The notes beneath the pieces were generated by a model. The model did not search any database and was not told where the DNA came from. It worked only from the letters and a program-made list of their open reading frames with translations. The translations under genes were made by a program, and so were the position numbers. This document shows positions 41,408 to 49,695 of a DNA stretch of 56,886 nucleotides, piece after piece. Position 1 is the first letter of the stretch. Every line of letters starts with the position of its first letter. The DNA lies in assembly GCA_013619125.1 (NCBI GenBank), contig JABXKS010000052.1, forward strand, positions 1-56,886, read 5' to 3'. The stretch is from Clostridiales bacterium (GTDB lineage: Bacteria; Bacillota; Clostridia; Tissierellales; GPF-1).

Positions 41408-41943
41408 GTGATAATAATTATTTAACAGATTTTTTTGCACATCGAACAAAAAAGATTGAATCTTTGTCGAAAGGCGAGATTACCAAGAAGACCTATATTT
41501 CGGATAATTGCAAGTTTTTGCAGAAGTTGCGAGACCCCTTTTCTCCGGTTACGTCGGTTGAAGAAGCCATGTACAATTATCAGTACTACAACATGTTAGC
41601 GAAAGGGTATTTGATGGACGCAGACGACTGTGACGCGGAGGAGCGATTCGCCCGTCATAAACAGTCCTTTTTGGATAGTGCGCATCAATGCTATCAGGAT
41701 AAGGACAATGCGACACGTCGGCTATTGGAACTCCATGGTCCAAAAAACGTCAGTGCGTATTATGTTAAAACCGATTCAGAGAAGCTATCGGGAAAATTAT
41801 TTGAAATTGTGATCGAAGATTTGGAAGATGCGATTTACCATTCAAAGAATATTCGCATTCAACGTTGGCTGAATGATGCCGGTGTTTTCTTAAAAGGGAT
41901 TCATCCTTCGGTATTAGAAACCTATATTAATGAACGATATTAA
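41404..41943 (+). CDS. Hypothetical protein coupled to the radical SAM gene
   Basis: This 179-aa soluble, largely helical protein has no membrane segment or signal peptide and only three cysteines (near residues 37, 79 and 97). The conserved-looking motifs are FFAHRTKKIESLSKGEITKK at the N-terminus, MYNYQYYNMLAKGY in the middle and IRIQRWLNDAGVFLKGIHPS near the end. I do not recognise a characterised family. The ATGA overlap with the radical SAM gene indicates co-translation, so it may be a partner or substrate protein. A strong terminator follows its stop. Confidence 0.7.
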   Translation: MSDNNYLTDFFAHRTKKIESLSKGEITKKTYISDNCKFLQKLRDPFSPVTSVEEAMYNYQYYNMLAKGYLMDADDCDAEERFARHKQSFLDSAHQCYQDKDNATRRLLELHGPKNVSAYYVKTDSEKLSGKLFEIVIEDLEDAIYHSKNIRIQRWLNDAGVFLKGIHPSVLETYINERY

Positions 41944-41967
41944 CGCGCGGATTCCGCGCGTTTTTTT
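41943..41967 (+). terminator. Terminator after the hypothetical gene
   Basis: ACGCGCGG-ATT-CCGCGCGT is followed by TTTTTTT, starting at the last base of the stop codon. Confidence 0.93.
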
Positions 41968-42016
41968 CTTTGGGAGGGGGGTAGGAAAGGAATAGGAAGA
42001 AATTGGAGGTCAGACA

Positions 42017-42694
42017 ATGAAAAAGTGGATCGGATTGGGAATTGCAGGTTTGGTGATTATTTTCTTTTTGTTTGCCAATCAGTCGGGGAATGTACCGTTG
42101 AAAGCTGTTGAAATTGAAGAATACGAGGGAGAGAAGCTGGGGTCGATCGAAGATTTTAGAGAGAACTCCATTAAAGGTCCACAGTATATCGATATTGAAA
42201 CCTATCAATTGGAGATTACCGGTCTTGTGGATACGCCTTTGAGCCTTAGCTATGAGGAGGTTTTAAAGAAACCGATTTACGAGAAGGTGGTTCAGCTGAA
42301 TTGCGTGGAAGGATGGTCGGTGCGCCTGCTTTGGGAAGGGGTATTGATGGAAGATCTGATTCAAGACGCGGCACCAATGGAAGACGCGACCCATGTGATT
42401 TTCTATGCCGTGGACGGGTACGCCACATCCATTCCTCTGGAAACAATTTTGGAGCGGAAGATGCTTTTGGCCTATAAGATGAATGATACCGTATTGCGGC
42501 CGGATCGGGGCTTCCCTTTTCAATTGGTTGCGGAAGACAAGCTGGGTTATAAGTGGATCAAATGGGTGGAGAAGATTGTACTTTCGGATCAATCGGATTT
42601 TCGCGGATATTGGGAGAAACGAGGGTACGACAATACAGCGGATATCGGGACGCCTGAGGGGCCGTGGGAAGATCCGGGAAAAGTAAAAGACTAG
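42017..42694 (+). CDS. Membrane-anchored molybdopterin-domain oxidoreductase (sulfite oxidase-fold)
   Basis: This 225-aa protein has an N-terminal membrane helix (about residues 4-20) and a single oxidoreductase-molybdopterin domain. Cys96 in VQLNCVEGW matches the molybdenum-ligating cysteine of the SUOX/MsrP fold. HVIFYAVDGYATSIPLE and GYKWIKWVEKI are characteristic. The active domain would lie outside the membrane. It is shorter than MsrP and lacks a haem partner here. Substrate and whether molybdopterin is bound are unknown. ATG 42017 follows TTGGAGG. Confidence 0.82.
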   Translation: MKKWIGLGIAGLVIIFFLFANQSGNVPLKAVEIEEYEGEKLGSIEDFRENSIKGPQYIDIETYQLEITGLVDTPLSLSYEEVLKKPIYEKVVQLNCVEGWSVRLLWEGVLMEDLIQDAAPMEDATHVIFYAVDGYATSIPLETILERKMLLAYKMNDTVLRPDRGFPFQLVAEDKLGYKWIKWVEKIVLSDQSDFRGYWEKRGYDNTADIGTPEGPWEDPGKVKD

Positions 42695-42713
42695 CCGCGG
42701 GTGCGACTAGTCT
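42688..42713. terminator. Hairpin between convergent genes
   Basis: AGACTAG pairs with CTAGTCT across a 12-nt loop between the ends of the Moco-domain gene and the minus-strand MltG-N-like gene. No strong T run follows on either strand, so it is a weak terminator at most. Confidence 0.45.
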
Positions 42714-43405
42714 CTGTGTGCAATTATTTTTACGATCTCTTCAAGCGCCATGCCCTCGTTGAGGGTGTAGGTGCCGGAAAGAAGATAGCGGTCCAGTTTC
42801 ATATTGATTGCGGACCGGATAAAGTCTTGTTTGTTTTCAATTAGTCCCTGATCCTGAAGGATGGAAGCGATGGTATCACCGCTGGATCCTGAAGGAATTG
42901 TAATTTTAACCGGGGTGCCTGTTCCTAGGGATTCCTTGGCGATGCTGGCTGCGTTCTTGCTCATGGCATCGATGATTTCATCAATATCCATGGTCGGTGC
43001 CAACTCATAGGTCCCATAGTTGAGGCGATCGGTAATATTCAGTTCAATCAGTCGATCTATAAAGATGCTGGTATCTTCGATAATTCCATGTTCGAGCAGT
43101 TGATCAGCAATGTCATACGAGGTAACACCCATGGGAATATCCAAGGTTACCAAACCCATTGCATCGATGATTTCAGGTTCATTGAGCTGGTCGGTAGGTT
43201 GGACGGGCTCTTCTTCAATCTTGCCGGAATCTCTTGCTTCTTCCAATTGCGCGGAAACATCGATGTTTGCCAACAATTGCTTCTCCATATTGATTTCAAA
43301 GAGGCTCGAAAACCGGAGATTTAGGACAAGGAACATGGTTCCTATAACCAAGATCATCAATACGCCATCAAAGTGATTATAAAATATGTCTTTTAGTTTT
43401 TCCAT
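42707..43405 (-). CDS. Membrane protein with MltG N-terminal-like domains but no catalytic domain
   Basis: This 232-aa protein has a short cytoplasmic start, one transmembrane helix (about residues 12-30), an acidic linker, then two related LysM-like segments of the kind found at the N-terminus of endolytic transglycosylase MltG. They are IPMGVTSYDIADQLLEHGII (near 92) and IPSGSSGDTIASILQDQGLI (near 170), each followed by a GTYEL/GTYTL element. The YceG catalytic part is absent. It may bind cell wall or sense it. The start at 43405 has AAGGGG 8 nt upstream; a start further upstream is possible. Confidence 0.75.
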   Translation of the reverse strand: MEKLKDIFYNHFDGVLMILVIGTMFLVLNLRFSSLFEINMEKQLLANIDVSAQLEEARDSGKIEEEPVQPTDQLNEPEIIDAMGLVTLDIPMGVTSYDIADQLLEHGIIEDTSIFIDRLIELNITDRLNYGTYELAPTMDIDEIIDAMSKNAASIAKESLGTGTPVKITIPSGSSGDTIASILQDQGLIENKQDFIRSAINMKLDRYLLSGTYTLNEGMALEEIVKIIAHRD

Positions 43406-43436
43406 TGCATACGCCCCTTGTTGTTTTTTCATTTTA

Positions 43437-43465
43437 AGCATACCATAACGCGGAATTGGAAACAA
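43437..43465 (-). promoter_or_regulatory. Promoter of the MltG-N-like gene
   Basis: On the minus strand, TTGTTT (43460-43465) and TATGCT (43437-43442) are 17 nt apart, about 30 nt before the start codon. Confidence 0.55.
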
Positions 43466-43474
43466 TGATTCATC

Positions 43475-43503
43475 TTTTCCAAATCAGCATGTTACAGTAC
43501 AAT
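43475..43503 (+). promoter_or_regulatory. Possible promoter of the nucleoside kinase gene
   Basis: TTTTCC (43475-43480) and TACAAT (43498-43503) are 17 nt apart, with the -10 only 17 nt before the start codon. It is divergent from the minus-strand promoter. Confidence 0.45.
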
Positions 43504-43520
43504 AAGAATGAGGTGAGAAG

Positions 43521-45185
43521 ATGTCATATACAATTAGACTTAACTATCATGAAAATGTTTCACAAATCACAATAGAAAGATCCATGACCATCGATCAGAT
43601 TTTGGAAATGTGGGATTCAGTTAAGAGCAAGGCGATTGTGGGCGCAATTCTCGATAATAAGGTTGTGCATCTGAATACACGCCTGGATCAGGACGCAAGT
43701 CTGGAACTCCTGGATGTTCGTACGCGAAATGGACAATTAATTTATGAACGCACTCTTAGTTTTATTTTTACAACGGCTTGTTATCATTTGTTTCCGAAGC
43801 ATCCAGTTCGAATCGAACATTCACTCAACAATGGATTATATGCGGAATTCGATCAAGCACTGGCCATAGATCAGGGGCGTGCTGAGCTGATCAAGGCAGA
43901 AATGGATCGCCTGATTCAAGCGGATTTGCCGATTCGCAGATTGCGCATCGCCATGAATCAAATGAAAGAAATCTATGAGAAGCAATATCGGGAATTCCAA
44001 TTGGACCTAAATCGAGATCTGGATTTGCAAGAGGTTACCATTTCTGAGTTGGATGGGTATTATGATAAATTTTATGGATACTTGGCCACGCACACGGGCG
44101 CGGTTGGAAAATTTGATTTGATTTTTCATCGTCCTGGCATGATTTTACTCTATCCGCGTGCTGAGTATAACTATGAATTGCCGCCCGGTGTTCGGCATGA
44201 AAAAATCGCTGCAATTTTTCAGGAATCGGAACATTGGGCAAAGATTTTGGAGATCTCTGACGTCTTCAGTTTGAATCGACAAGTGGAGGGAAATCGAATT
44301 GATGAAATCATTCGTATTTCGGAAGCCTTTCACGAGAAGAAGATAGCCCGAATCGCCGATGAGATTTGCAGCCATCCAAAAAGAAGAGTAATTCTGATAG
44401 CGGGTCCATCAGCTTCTGGGAAGACGACTTTTTCCAAGCGATTATTTATTCAATTGCGGGTCAATGAGCGCCGTCCGATGACGATTTCTTTGGACAATTA
44501 TTTTGTAGATCGGGAAAAGACGCCGAAGGATAGTGATGGGAAATACAATTTTGAAGCTCTGGAAGCGATCGATGTTGAATACTTCAATGAGGATCTTAAG
44601 CGATTGTTGGCTGGAGAAGCCGTCACATTGCCGATCTTCGATTTTGTTGAAGGAAGGCGTCATCCGGCGAAAGAGCCAACAATCTTGGAGGAAGGTCAAC
44701 CCATCATCATTGAAGGCATTCACGGCCTTAATGATGCGCTGACTCCTGCGATCCCAACAGAGTGTAAATATAAGATTTATGTCAGTGCATTGACGCAATT
44801 GAATATCGATTCTCACAATCGGATTAAAACGACGGACAATCGATTGATGCGGAGAATGGTGCGGGATGTTCAGTTTCGTGGCGCATCTGTGGAAAAAACA
44901 TTGGATATGTGGCCTTCGGTTCGGCATGGGGAGCAAGTTTTTATTTTCCCCTTCCAAGAAGAGGCGGATGCGGTGTTTAACTCCGCGCTAGTTTATGAAT
45001 TTCTTTTTCTGAAGACACTTTTGGATCCGCAGTTGGAAAAGATCGGACCCGACTCGGTTCATTATGCAGAGGCGAAACGCCTACGAAAGATCCTCTATTA
45101 TTTTCAGACATACACCCGTGAATCCGCAATCCCCAATACCTCGATTCTCAAAGAATTCTTGGGAGGAAGCTGCTTTGAATGCTGA
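43521..45185 (+). CDS. Nucleoside (uridine) kinase with threonyl-tRNA synthetase-like N-terminus
   Basis: This 554-aa fusion has a TGS-like domain (about residues 1-65), a region like the second additional domain of threonyl-tRNA synthetase (about 75-260), and a phosphoribulokinase/uridine-kinase domain from about 285. The kinase domain has Walker A IAGPSASGKTTFSKR and SLDNYFVDREKTPKD. This architecture is known in Clostridia and other anaerobes as a nucleoside kinase. It lacks a tRNA-ligation core. The last 11 nt overlap cca, so the two are co-expressed. Confidence 0.88.
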   Translation: MSYTIRLNYHENVSQITIERSMTIDQILEMWDSVKSKAIVGAILDNKVVHLNTRLDQDASLELLDVRTRNGQLIYERTLSFIFTTACYHLFPKHPVRIEHSLNNGLYAEFDQALAIDQGRAELIKAEMDRLIQADLPIRRLRIAMNQMKEIYEKQYREFQLDLNRDLDLQEVTISELDGYYDKFYGYLATHTGAVGKFDLIFHRPGMILLYPRAEYNYELPPGVRHEKIAAIFQESEHWAKILEISDVFSLNRQVEGNRIDEIIRISEAFHEKKIARIADEICSHPKRRVILIAGPSASGKTTFSKRLFIQLRVNERRPMTISLDNYFVDREKTPKDSDGKYNFEALEAIDVEYFNEDLKRLLAGEAVTLPIFDFVEGRRHPAKEPTILEEGQPIIIEGIHGLNDALTPAIPTECKYKIYVSALTQLNIDSHNRIKTTDNRLMRRMVRDVQFRGASVEKTLDMWPSVRHGEQVFIFPFQEEADAVFNSALVYEFLFLKTLLDPQLEKIGPDSVHYAEAKRLRKILYYFQTYTRESAIPNTSILKEFLGGSCFEC

Positions 45186-46389
45186 ATGGTTACCTTCAAG
45201 AATTCTGGAATTGATGAAACGATTTGATCAGGCTGGTTATGAATTGGTTGTGGTCGGGGGTGCGGTTCGAAGTTTTTATGTCGGTGAGGAGCCGACGGAT
45301 TGGGATCTGTCCACCAGCGCCACGCCGGACGAGATGGTGGGCTTAAGCCGTGAGTGGGGAATTCGAACGATCCCGACGGGGATTCAACATGGAACCATGA
45401 CATGGGTTGTGGACGGACTTCATTTGGAGATTACGACCTATCGCATTGAAGGGACCTATGAGGGCTATCGGAGACCCTTGGAAATGACATTTACAAAGGA
45501 CTTGAATCTGGATTTGGCTCGGCGGGATTTTACAATGAATGCCATGGCGTATTCGTATAAGACGGGAATGATTGATCTCTTTGGCGGTCGAGAAGACTTT
45601 CGAGATAAGATCTTGCGGGCGGTGGGCGATCCGAAAATTCGATTGGCGGAAGACGCTCTTCGAAGCTTCCGTGCCGTGCGATTCGCAACCCGGTACGGAC
45701 TTGCCATAGACGAAAAATTGAGCTTGGCTTTGTCGTCCGAGGGCGAGAAAGTTCGTCACTTAAGCGGCGAACGAGTCAAGCAGGAACTGGATCTGATTTT
45801 GGAGCTGGAAGAGTGGAAGTCCGGTGTTGCCGGGCTGATCAAATATCGTCTATTGAGGGATTGGATTCCGGTTTGGTCGCATCTTTATGAGGAAAAACTG
45901 ATCCATCGACCCTTGGTGGTTCCTGGCCGTTTGGCGCGGTTTGCGGCGTTGATGCTCTTGAGTGACGCTGAGATGGAGGAGAGTGATTGGACCTTGGTGC
46001 GCCTTCGGGCAAGCCGAGAAGAACAAAAAATCATGCAAAGCCTGTTGGCTCACGATCCACGGGTGAAACGGCCGATAGAAACGGCTTATGAAGCGCGACG
46101 CTTTGCTCTCGGCTTGGGGAACCAAGTCTTGGGTATATGGCTTGACCTATATCGGGTCTGGCAGGGAGAGACGACGGAGGCGCGCTTGGTTATGGAAGTG
46201 GCAGGAGATGGTTCTGTGCTTGAACTGAAAGATCTAGCCATCGGCGGGCACGATTTGATCGAGATGGGCGTTCGTCCTGGTCCCTTGGTGGGGGAATTGT
46301 TGGCAATCTGTTTGGATCTTGTTTTGCAGTCGCCAGAGAATAATAGAAGAGATGTGTTGCTTGCAACCATAAAAAAAAGGATCGGCTGA
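45175..46389 (+). CDS. cca: CCA tRNA nucleotidyltransferase
   Basis: This enzyme adds or repairs the 3'-CCA of tRNAs. The 404-aa class II nucleotidyltransferase shows VVVGGAVRSFYVGEEPTDWDLSTSA (metal-binding DWD) split over the first sheet, RRDFTMNAMAY near 116, and DPKIRLAEDALRSFRAVRFA near 150. No in-frame ATG is suitable; TTG 45175 lies 7 nt after GGGAGGA and is chosen. It starts inside the nucleoside kinase gene. Its stop lies within the hairpin of the convergent terminator. Confidence 0.92.
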   Translation: MNAEWLPSRILELMKRFDQAGYELVVVGGAVRSFYVGEEPTDWDLSTSATPDEMVGLSREWGIRTIPTGIQHGTMTWVVDGLHLEITTYRIEGTYEGYRRPLEMTFTKDLNLDLARRDFTMNAMAYSYKTGMIDLFGGREDFRDKILRAVGDPKIRLAEDALRSFRAVRFATRYGLAIDEKLSLALSSEGEKVRHLSGERVKQELDLILELEEWKSGVAGLIKYRLLRDWIPVWSHLYEEKLIHRPLVVPGRLARFAALMLLSDAEMEESDWTLVRLRASREEQKIMQSLLAHDPRVKRPIETAYEARRFALGLGNQVLGIWLDLYRVWQGETTEARLVMEVAGDGSVLELKDLAIGGHDLIEMGVRPGPLVGELLAICLDLVLQSPENNRRDVLLATIKKRIG

Positions 46390-46404
46390 TGAGCCGATCC
46401 TTTT
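46371..46404. terminator. Shared terminator between cca and rodA
   Basis: A perfect 13-bp stem AAAAGGATCGGCT / AGCCGATCCTTTT with loop GATG is followed on the minus strand by a run of eight Ts (strong for rodA) and on the plus strand by only TTTT. The cca stop codon is inside the hairpin. Confidence 0.88.
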
Positions 46405-46409
46405 GAAAT

Positions 46410-47570
46410 CTAGAACAAGAGGGTGTTTTTTCGAAGTCCGACACTTAAGACAAGCCCCATACAAGCGAAACAAGTGAGCAAAAATGTGCCGCCGTAGCTG
46501 ATAAATGGGAGGGGGATCCCAGTGACGGGCATAAGCCCCATGGTCATCCCGATGTTTTCTAATACATGGAAAAATAGCATGGATGTGATCCCAATGACCA
46601 CCATGGAGCCATAGATGTCGCGTGCTCCTTTAGCGATCAAAACAAGTCGAAAGAAGAAAAGGGAAAATAGGGCCAAAAGAATGGCGCCGCCCACAAATCC
46701 AAAGGCTTCTCCAACAACGGAAAAAATAAAATCGGTATGGTTGAATGGGAGATAGCCGCCTTGAATAAACTTGGCATCACTTACACCTCGCCCGGAAAAT
46801 TGACCGGAACCAATCGCAATCTTGGATTGATACACCTGATATCCGGCTCCGCTAATATCGAGGGATGGATTCATAAAGACCAGGATTCGATTTTTTTGAT
46901 ATTGATCGAGTCGGGACCAGAGAATGGGCATGGATAATACGGCGAGGCCGATAAAACCGAAGATATATTTTTTATCCAGTTTTGCTACAAACAACATGGA
47001 AGCCGCAATAATAAAGAAGACAGAGGCGGTTCCCAAATCTCCTTGCTTGTAAACCATCAAAATGGGAATGATGGCCAAAGCCAAAAGTCGCAAAAGCACT
47101 AAGGGCTCATTGAGGGTTTCCTGGGCGCGTTCAATAAATTGGGCATAAGCAAGGATAAAGATGATTTTGACGATCTCGGCGGGTTGAAAGGTAATGCCCA
47201 ATATCGTCAACCAGCTTTTTGAGCCGTTGCGGGTATCACCAAAAACCAGAACGAGCATCAATAAGCCTAAGGCTCCGACGTAGAGAAACTTCGCAAACCT
47301 GCCGAAGTTCCGATAATCAAAAAGGGTCAAAAATACCAAGGTAATAACACCCAGTCCAGCTGCGATGACCTGTGTTTTCAGGTAAATCAAGCTTCTGGTA
47401 GAAAAGAGATTGACGGTGCGCTGTCCCAAAGCAATCTGTACGGTTTCTCCCGTTTCTGTAGTGATGGTTGCCGCATTGATGGCAACAAGCCCAAAGAGGG
47501 TCAGAGCAAGCACGGAAATGAGTAAAAACCAATCTATATTCTTTAAATTTTTCTTTTGTATTTGAAACAC
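46410..47570 (-). CDS. rodA: Rod-shape SEDS glycosyltransferase RodA (FtsW/RodA/SpoVE family)
   Basis: This 386-aa membrane protein has about ten transmembrane helices. It polymerises lipid II with a class B penicillin-binding protein during elongation. Family signatures are AGLGVITLVFLTLFDY, FMVYKQGDLGTASVF-type segments (YKQGDLGTA), SGRGVSDAKFIQGGYLPFNHTDFIFSVVGEAFGF in parts, and PVTGIPLPFISYGGT. The only start with a ribosome site (AAGGA) is GTG at 47570. Longer reading upstream translates the hairpin region and is rejected. The FtsW/SpoVE alternative is possible, but the absence of mur genes favours RodA. Confidence 0.88.
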   Translation of the reverse strand: MFQIQKKNLKNIDWFLLISVLALTLFGLVAINAATITTETGETVQIALGQRTVNLFSTRSLIYLKTQVIAAGLGVITLVFLTLFDYRNFGRFAKFLYVGALGLLMLVLVFGDTRNGSKSWLTILGITFQPAEIVKIIFILAYAQFIERAQETLNEPLVLLRLLALAIIPILMVYKQGDLGTASVFFIIAASMLFVAKLDKKYIFGFIGLAVLSMPILWSRLDQYQKNRILVFMNPSLDISGAGYQVYQSKIAIGSGQFSGRGVSDAKFIQGGYLPFNHTDFIFSVVGEAFGFVGGAILLALFSLFFFRLVLIAKGARDIYGSMVVIGITSMLFFHVLENIGMTMGLMPVTGIPLPFISYGGTFLLTCFACMGLVLSVGLRKNTLLF

Positions 47571-47635
47571 GTGAGGTCCTTCCTTGTCTAAGTGGATTAA
47601 TAAAGATATATTAATAATAGCATACCAGCCAGGGT

Positions 47636-47834
47636 GTGACCACCAAAGACGCACCGCATCAGCCAAAGATGCGCTAGCGTGTCTTTGGCTGATGTGGTTG
47701 TGTCTTGAGCGGGCGCATGAAGTGCGAACGCCCTGAGGGTGGTCACAGAGTGAACACATGCAAACCAAACGCACGGGGTGTGGACGTGAGGACACACAGA
47801 GTGTGTGATGAACAAAGAGGGATGCACGGGGCAT
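47636..47834 (+). repeat. Structured hairpin-rich intergenic region between rodA and a membrane-protein gene
   Basis: The 336-nt gap 47571-47906 holds a dense set of inverted repeats. GTGACCACC (47636-47644) and GGTGGTCAC (47738-47746) close a domain. Inside, 47653-47698 folds into a 22-bp hairpin with three G-T pairs and centre CGCTAGCG, and GGGCG...CGCCC encloses CGCA-TGAAG-TGCG. Following are TCAC-AGA-GTGA, CACAC-AGA-GTGTG and ATGC-ACGGG-GCAT. Several units begin TGAG and end GAAC. The sequence is GC-rich against AT-rich flanks. No ribosome site or coding signal is seen. The remaining gap (47571-47635 and 47835-47906) is AT-rich without a clear promoter. Confidence 0.8.
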
Positions 47835-47906
47835 GTGAGTGAGAACGAGCAGCAACGATAAAAAATTGATTTAAATAGCGTAGAACATTCAAGCTAGGAG
47901 AGCGTA

Positions 47907-48458
47907 ATGCATATAAAAAATGATCATAAAAAGAAACAATCGAAGATAGGAGTATTTTTTATTTTAGTGGGCTTTTTCTTGATCTTTTTCCAGTACTTCT
48001 TTGTCTATACGATCAATGAAAATGATATCAATCAGTATATGAGTCAACGAATTAGCAATGTGATCGAGGACGTAGATATCAAGATAGATGTCATTGATCA
48101 ACTTCGAACGGAATATGGTTTGGTTGTTCTTTTTCAAACAAATGTAGAGGAAAAGCCGATTGGATACGCGGTCTTTGAGAAAGATGCGATTTTTAACCGA
48201 TACGTAAACGAGGACTTTGCGCTGTATAACAATAGAATCACTCACAATTTGGATACGGATGTACTTGTTGACTTGAATTGCGGGTATGTGTTTCAATTTG
48301 TTGATGATAAGATTGTAGTCGTCAATACGCAACCGATGAATAAACCGTTGATCAAATACTATATTTTGATAGTGATAGCAATCCTTGCGATTGCCTATGG
48401 GTTTGTCATTCGACGGAGGAAACGGGGAATAATTAGCAAGCATGATGAGAAAGGCTAA
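47907..48458 (+). CDS. Hypothetical two-helix membrane protein, AT-rich
   Basis: This 183-aa protein has a lysine-rich start, a first transmembrane helix (about residues 14-35), an external domain of about 110 residues, a second helix (about 148-166) and a basic tail RRRKRG. The external part contains YMSQRISNVIEDVDIKIDV and a single Cys in DLNCGYVF. No known family is recognised. Base composition is clearly more AT-rich than its neighbours, and it follows the hairpin-rich region, so horizontal origin is possible. TAGGAGAG precedes ATG 47907. Confidence 0.65.
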   Translation: MHIKNDHKKKQSKIGVFFILVGFFLIFFQYFFVYTINENDINQYMSQRISNVIEDVDIKIDVIDQLRTEYGLVVLFQTNVEEKPIGYAVFEKDAIFNRYVNEDFALYNNRITHNLDTDVLVDLNCGYVFQFVDDKIVVVNTQPMNKPLIKYYILIVIAILAIAYGFVIRRRKRGIISKHDEKG

Positions 48459-48497
48459 AAAACGATGTCTTACATATCGTATAGGAGGAGAATTCAA

Positions 48498-49325
48498 ATG
48501 AAAATAGGATGTCATTTATCAATAGCAAAGGGATACGAAGCAATGTTGGTTGTTGCAGAATCCATAGGAGCCAATACCTTTCAGTTTTTCACAAGGAATC
48601 CAAGGGGTGGGAAAGCAAAGGCCATCGATCCTAAGGATCTGGAAACATTCAAGGAACAATTGGAAAGCGGAGAATGGGGAACCTTGGTGGCGCATGCGCC
48701 TTATACCTTGAATCTCTGCTCCAAAACGGTAGAAACCCGGGAATTTGGGCGCACCATGTTTTTAGATGACATGAACCGCTTGATGAATTTTCCGCCGCTT
48801 TATTATAATTTTCATCCCGGCAGCCATACGGGGCAAGGGGTGGAGACGGGAATTAAGCAGATTGTGGAGGCGTTGAATGATATGCCTTTAGCGAATTTCC
48901 CAGGCTGGGTCCTGTTGGAAGCCATGTCGGGAAAGGGCTCCGAGGTGGGTAGCCGCTTTGAGGAATTGGCCGCTATCATTGACGGGGTTGAACACAATGA
49001 GCGACTGGGAGTTTTAATGGATACCTGTCATGTATATAGCGCAGGATATGACATCATGAACGACTTAAATGGGGTATTGGATGAGTTTGATCGAACAGTC
49101 GGACTCGATCGTCTGAAGGCCATTCATCTAAATGATAGTCTAACTCCATTTGACAGTCATAAGGATCGACATGCCAAGCTAGGGGAAGGAAGCATGAACG
49201 CGGAAGGATTATTACGCTTTGTTTCTCACCCGGTGATTTCATCTCTTCCGATGATCTTGGAGACACCCAATGAGTTGCCGGGATACAAGGAGGAAATTGC
49301 GTGGGTGCGACAGAAGGGGGAATAG
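48498..49325 (+). CDS. nfo: Endonuclease IV (deoxyribonuclease IV)
   Basis: This 275-aa apurinic/apyrimidinic endonuclease belongs to the zinc-dependent TIM-barrel family. Seen are KIGCHLSIAKGYE at the start, VAHAPYTLNL, NFHPGSHTG near residue 106, GVLMDTCHVYSAGYD near residue 174, HLNDSLTPFDSHKDRHAKLGEG in parts near residue 215 and a final ETPNE. These supply the trinuclear zinc ligands. ATG 48498 follows TAGGAGG. The zinc-ribbon gene begins 4 nt after the stop. Confidence 0.94.
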   Translation: MKIGCHLSIAKGYEAMLVVAESIGANTFQFFTRNPRGGKAKAIDPKDLETFKEQLESGEWGTLVAHAPYTLNLCSKTVETREFGRTMFLDDMNRLMNFPPLYYNFHPGSHTGQGVETGIKQIVEALNDMPLANFPGWVLLEAMSGKGSEVGSRFEELAAIIDGVEHNERLGVLMDTCHVYSAGYDIMNDLNGVLDEFDRTVGLDRLKAIHLNDSLTPFDSHKDRHAKLGEGSMNAEGLLRFVSHPVISSLPMILETPNELPGYKEEIAWVRQKGE

Positions 49326-49329
49326 AGAC

Positions 49330-49695
49330 ATGTTTTTTATTGGGGTGTTTGGGATTCAAGATCGCGAAAAAAACATGGGAAATGTATCTGGTACTTGTGG
49401 ATCCTGCGCAAGTGAATCTGGTGTTGTGGTTCGCCGGGAACGGATTTTTCATTTCTTTTTTCTTCCCCTCTTTCATTGGAACAGGAAGTACCGCCTGATC
49501 TGTCAAGGCTGTCGACAAGTGGTAGTGATTACGGAAGAGCGGGCAGAACGCTTGTTGGCGGGAGAGCCTATGGGACCATGGGATCTGCCGAAACAAAATG
49601 CCAGCCGGGAACGACATTGCTCGAATTGCGGAAGTCCTGCAAAGGAGCAAGATCGGTACTGCGCGCAATGCGGTCAGAAATTGGAGGGTCGGTAG
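49330..49695 (+). CDS. Zinc-ribbon protein
   Basis: This 121-aa protein has cysteine pairs at 23/26 and 58/61 forming one ribbon, and at 97/100 and 111/114 forming a second (CSNCG...CAQCG). A hydrophobic stretch FHFFFLPLFHWN lies between the first pairs. Such small clostridial proteins are of unknown function. It starts 4 nt after nfo and ends directly at the queG start, so it is in an operon with both. Confidence 0.75.
   Translation: MFFIGVFGIQDREKNMGNVSGTCGSCASESGVVVRRERIFHFFFLPLFHWNRKYRLICQGCRQVVVITEERAERLLAGEPMGPWDLPKQNASRERHCSNCGSPAKEQDRYCAQCGQKLEGR

Noticed and set aside
47571-47855. N-terminal extension of RodA through the hairpin-rich region
   Set aside because: The translated sequence is low-complexity His/Arg/Cys-rich and unlike RodA; GTG 47570 has a proper ribosome site and gives the normal family length.
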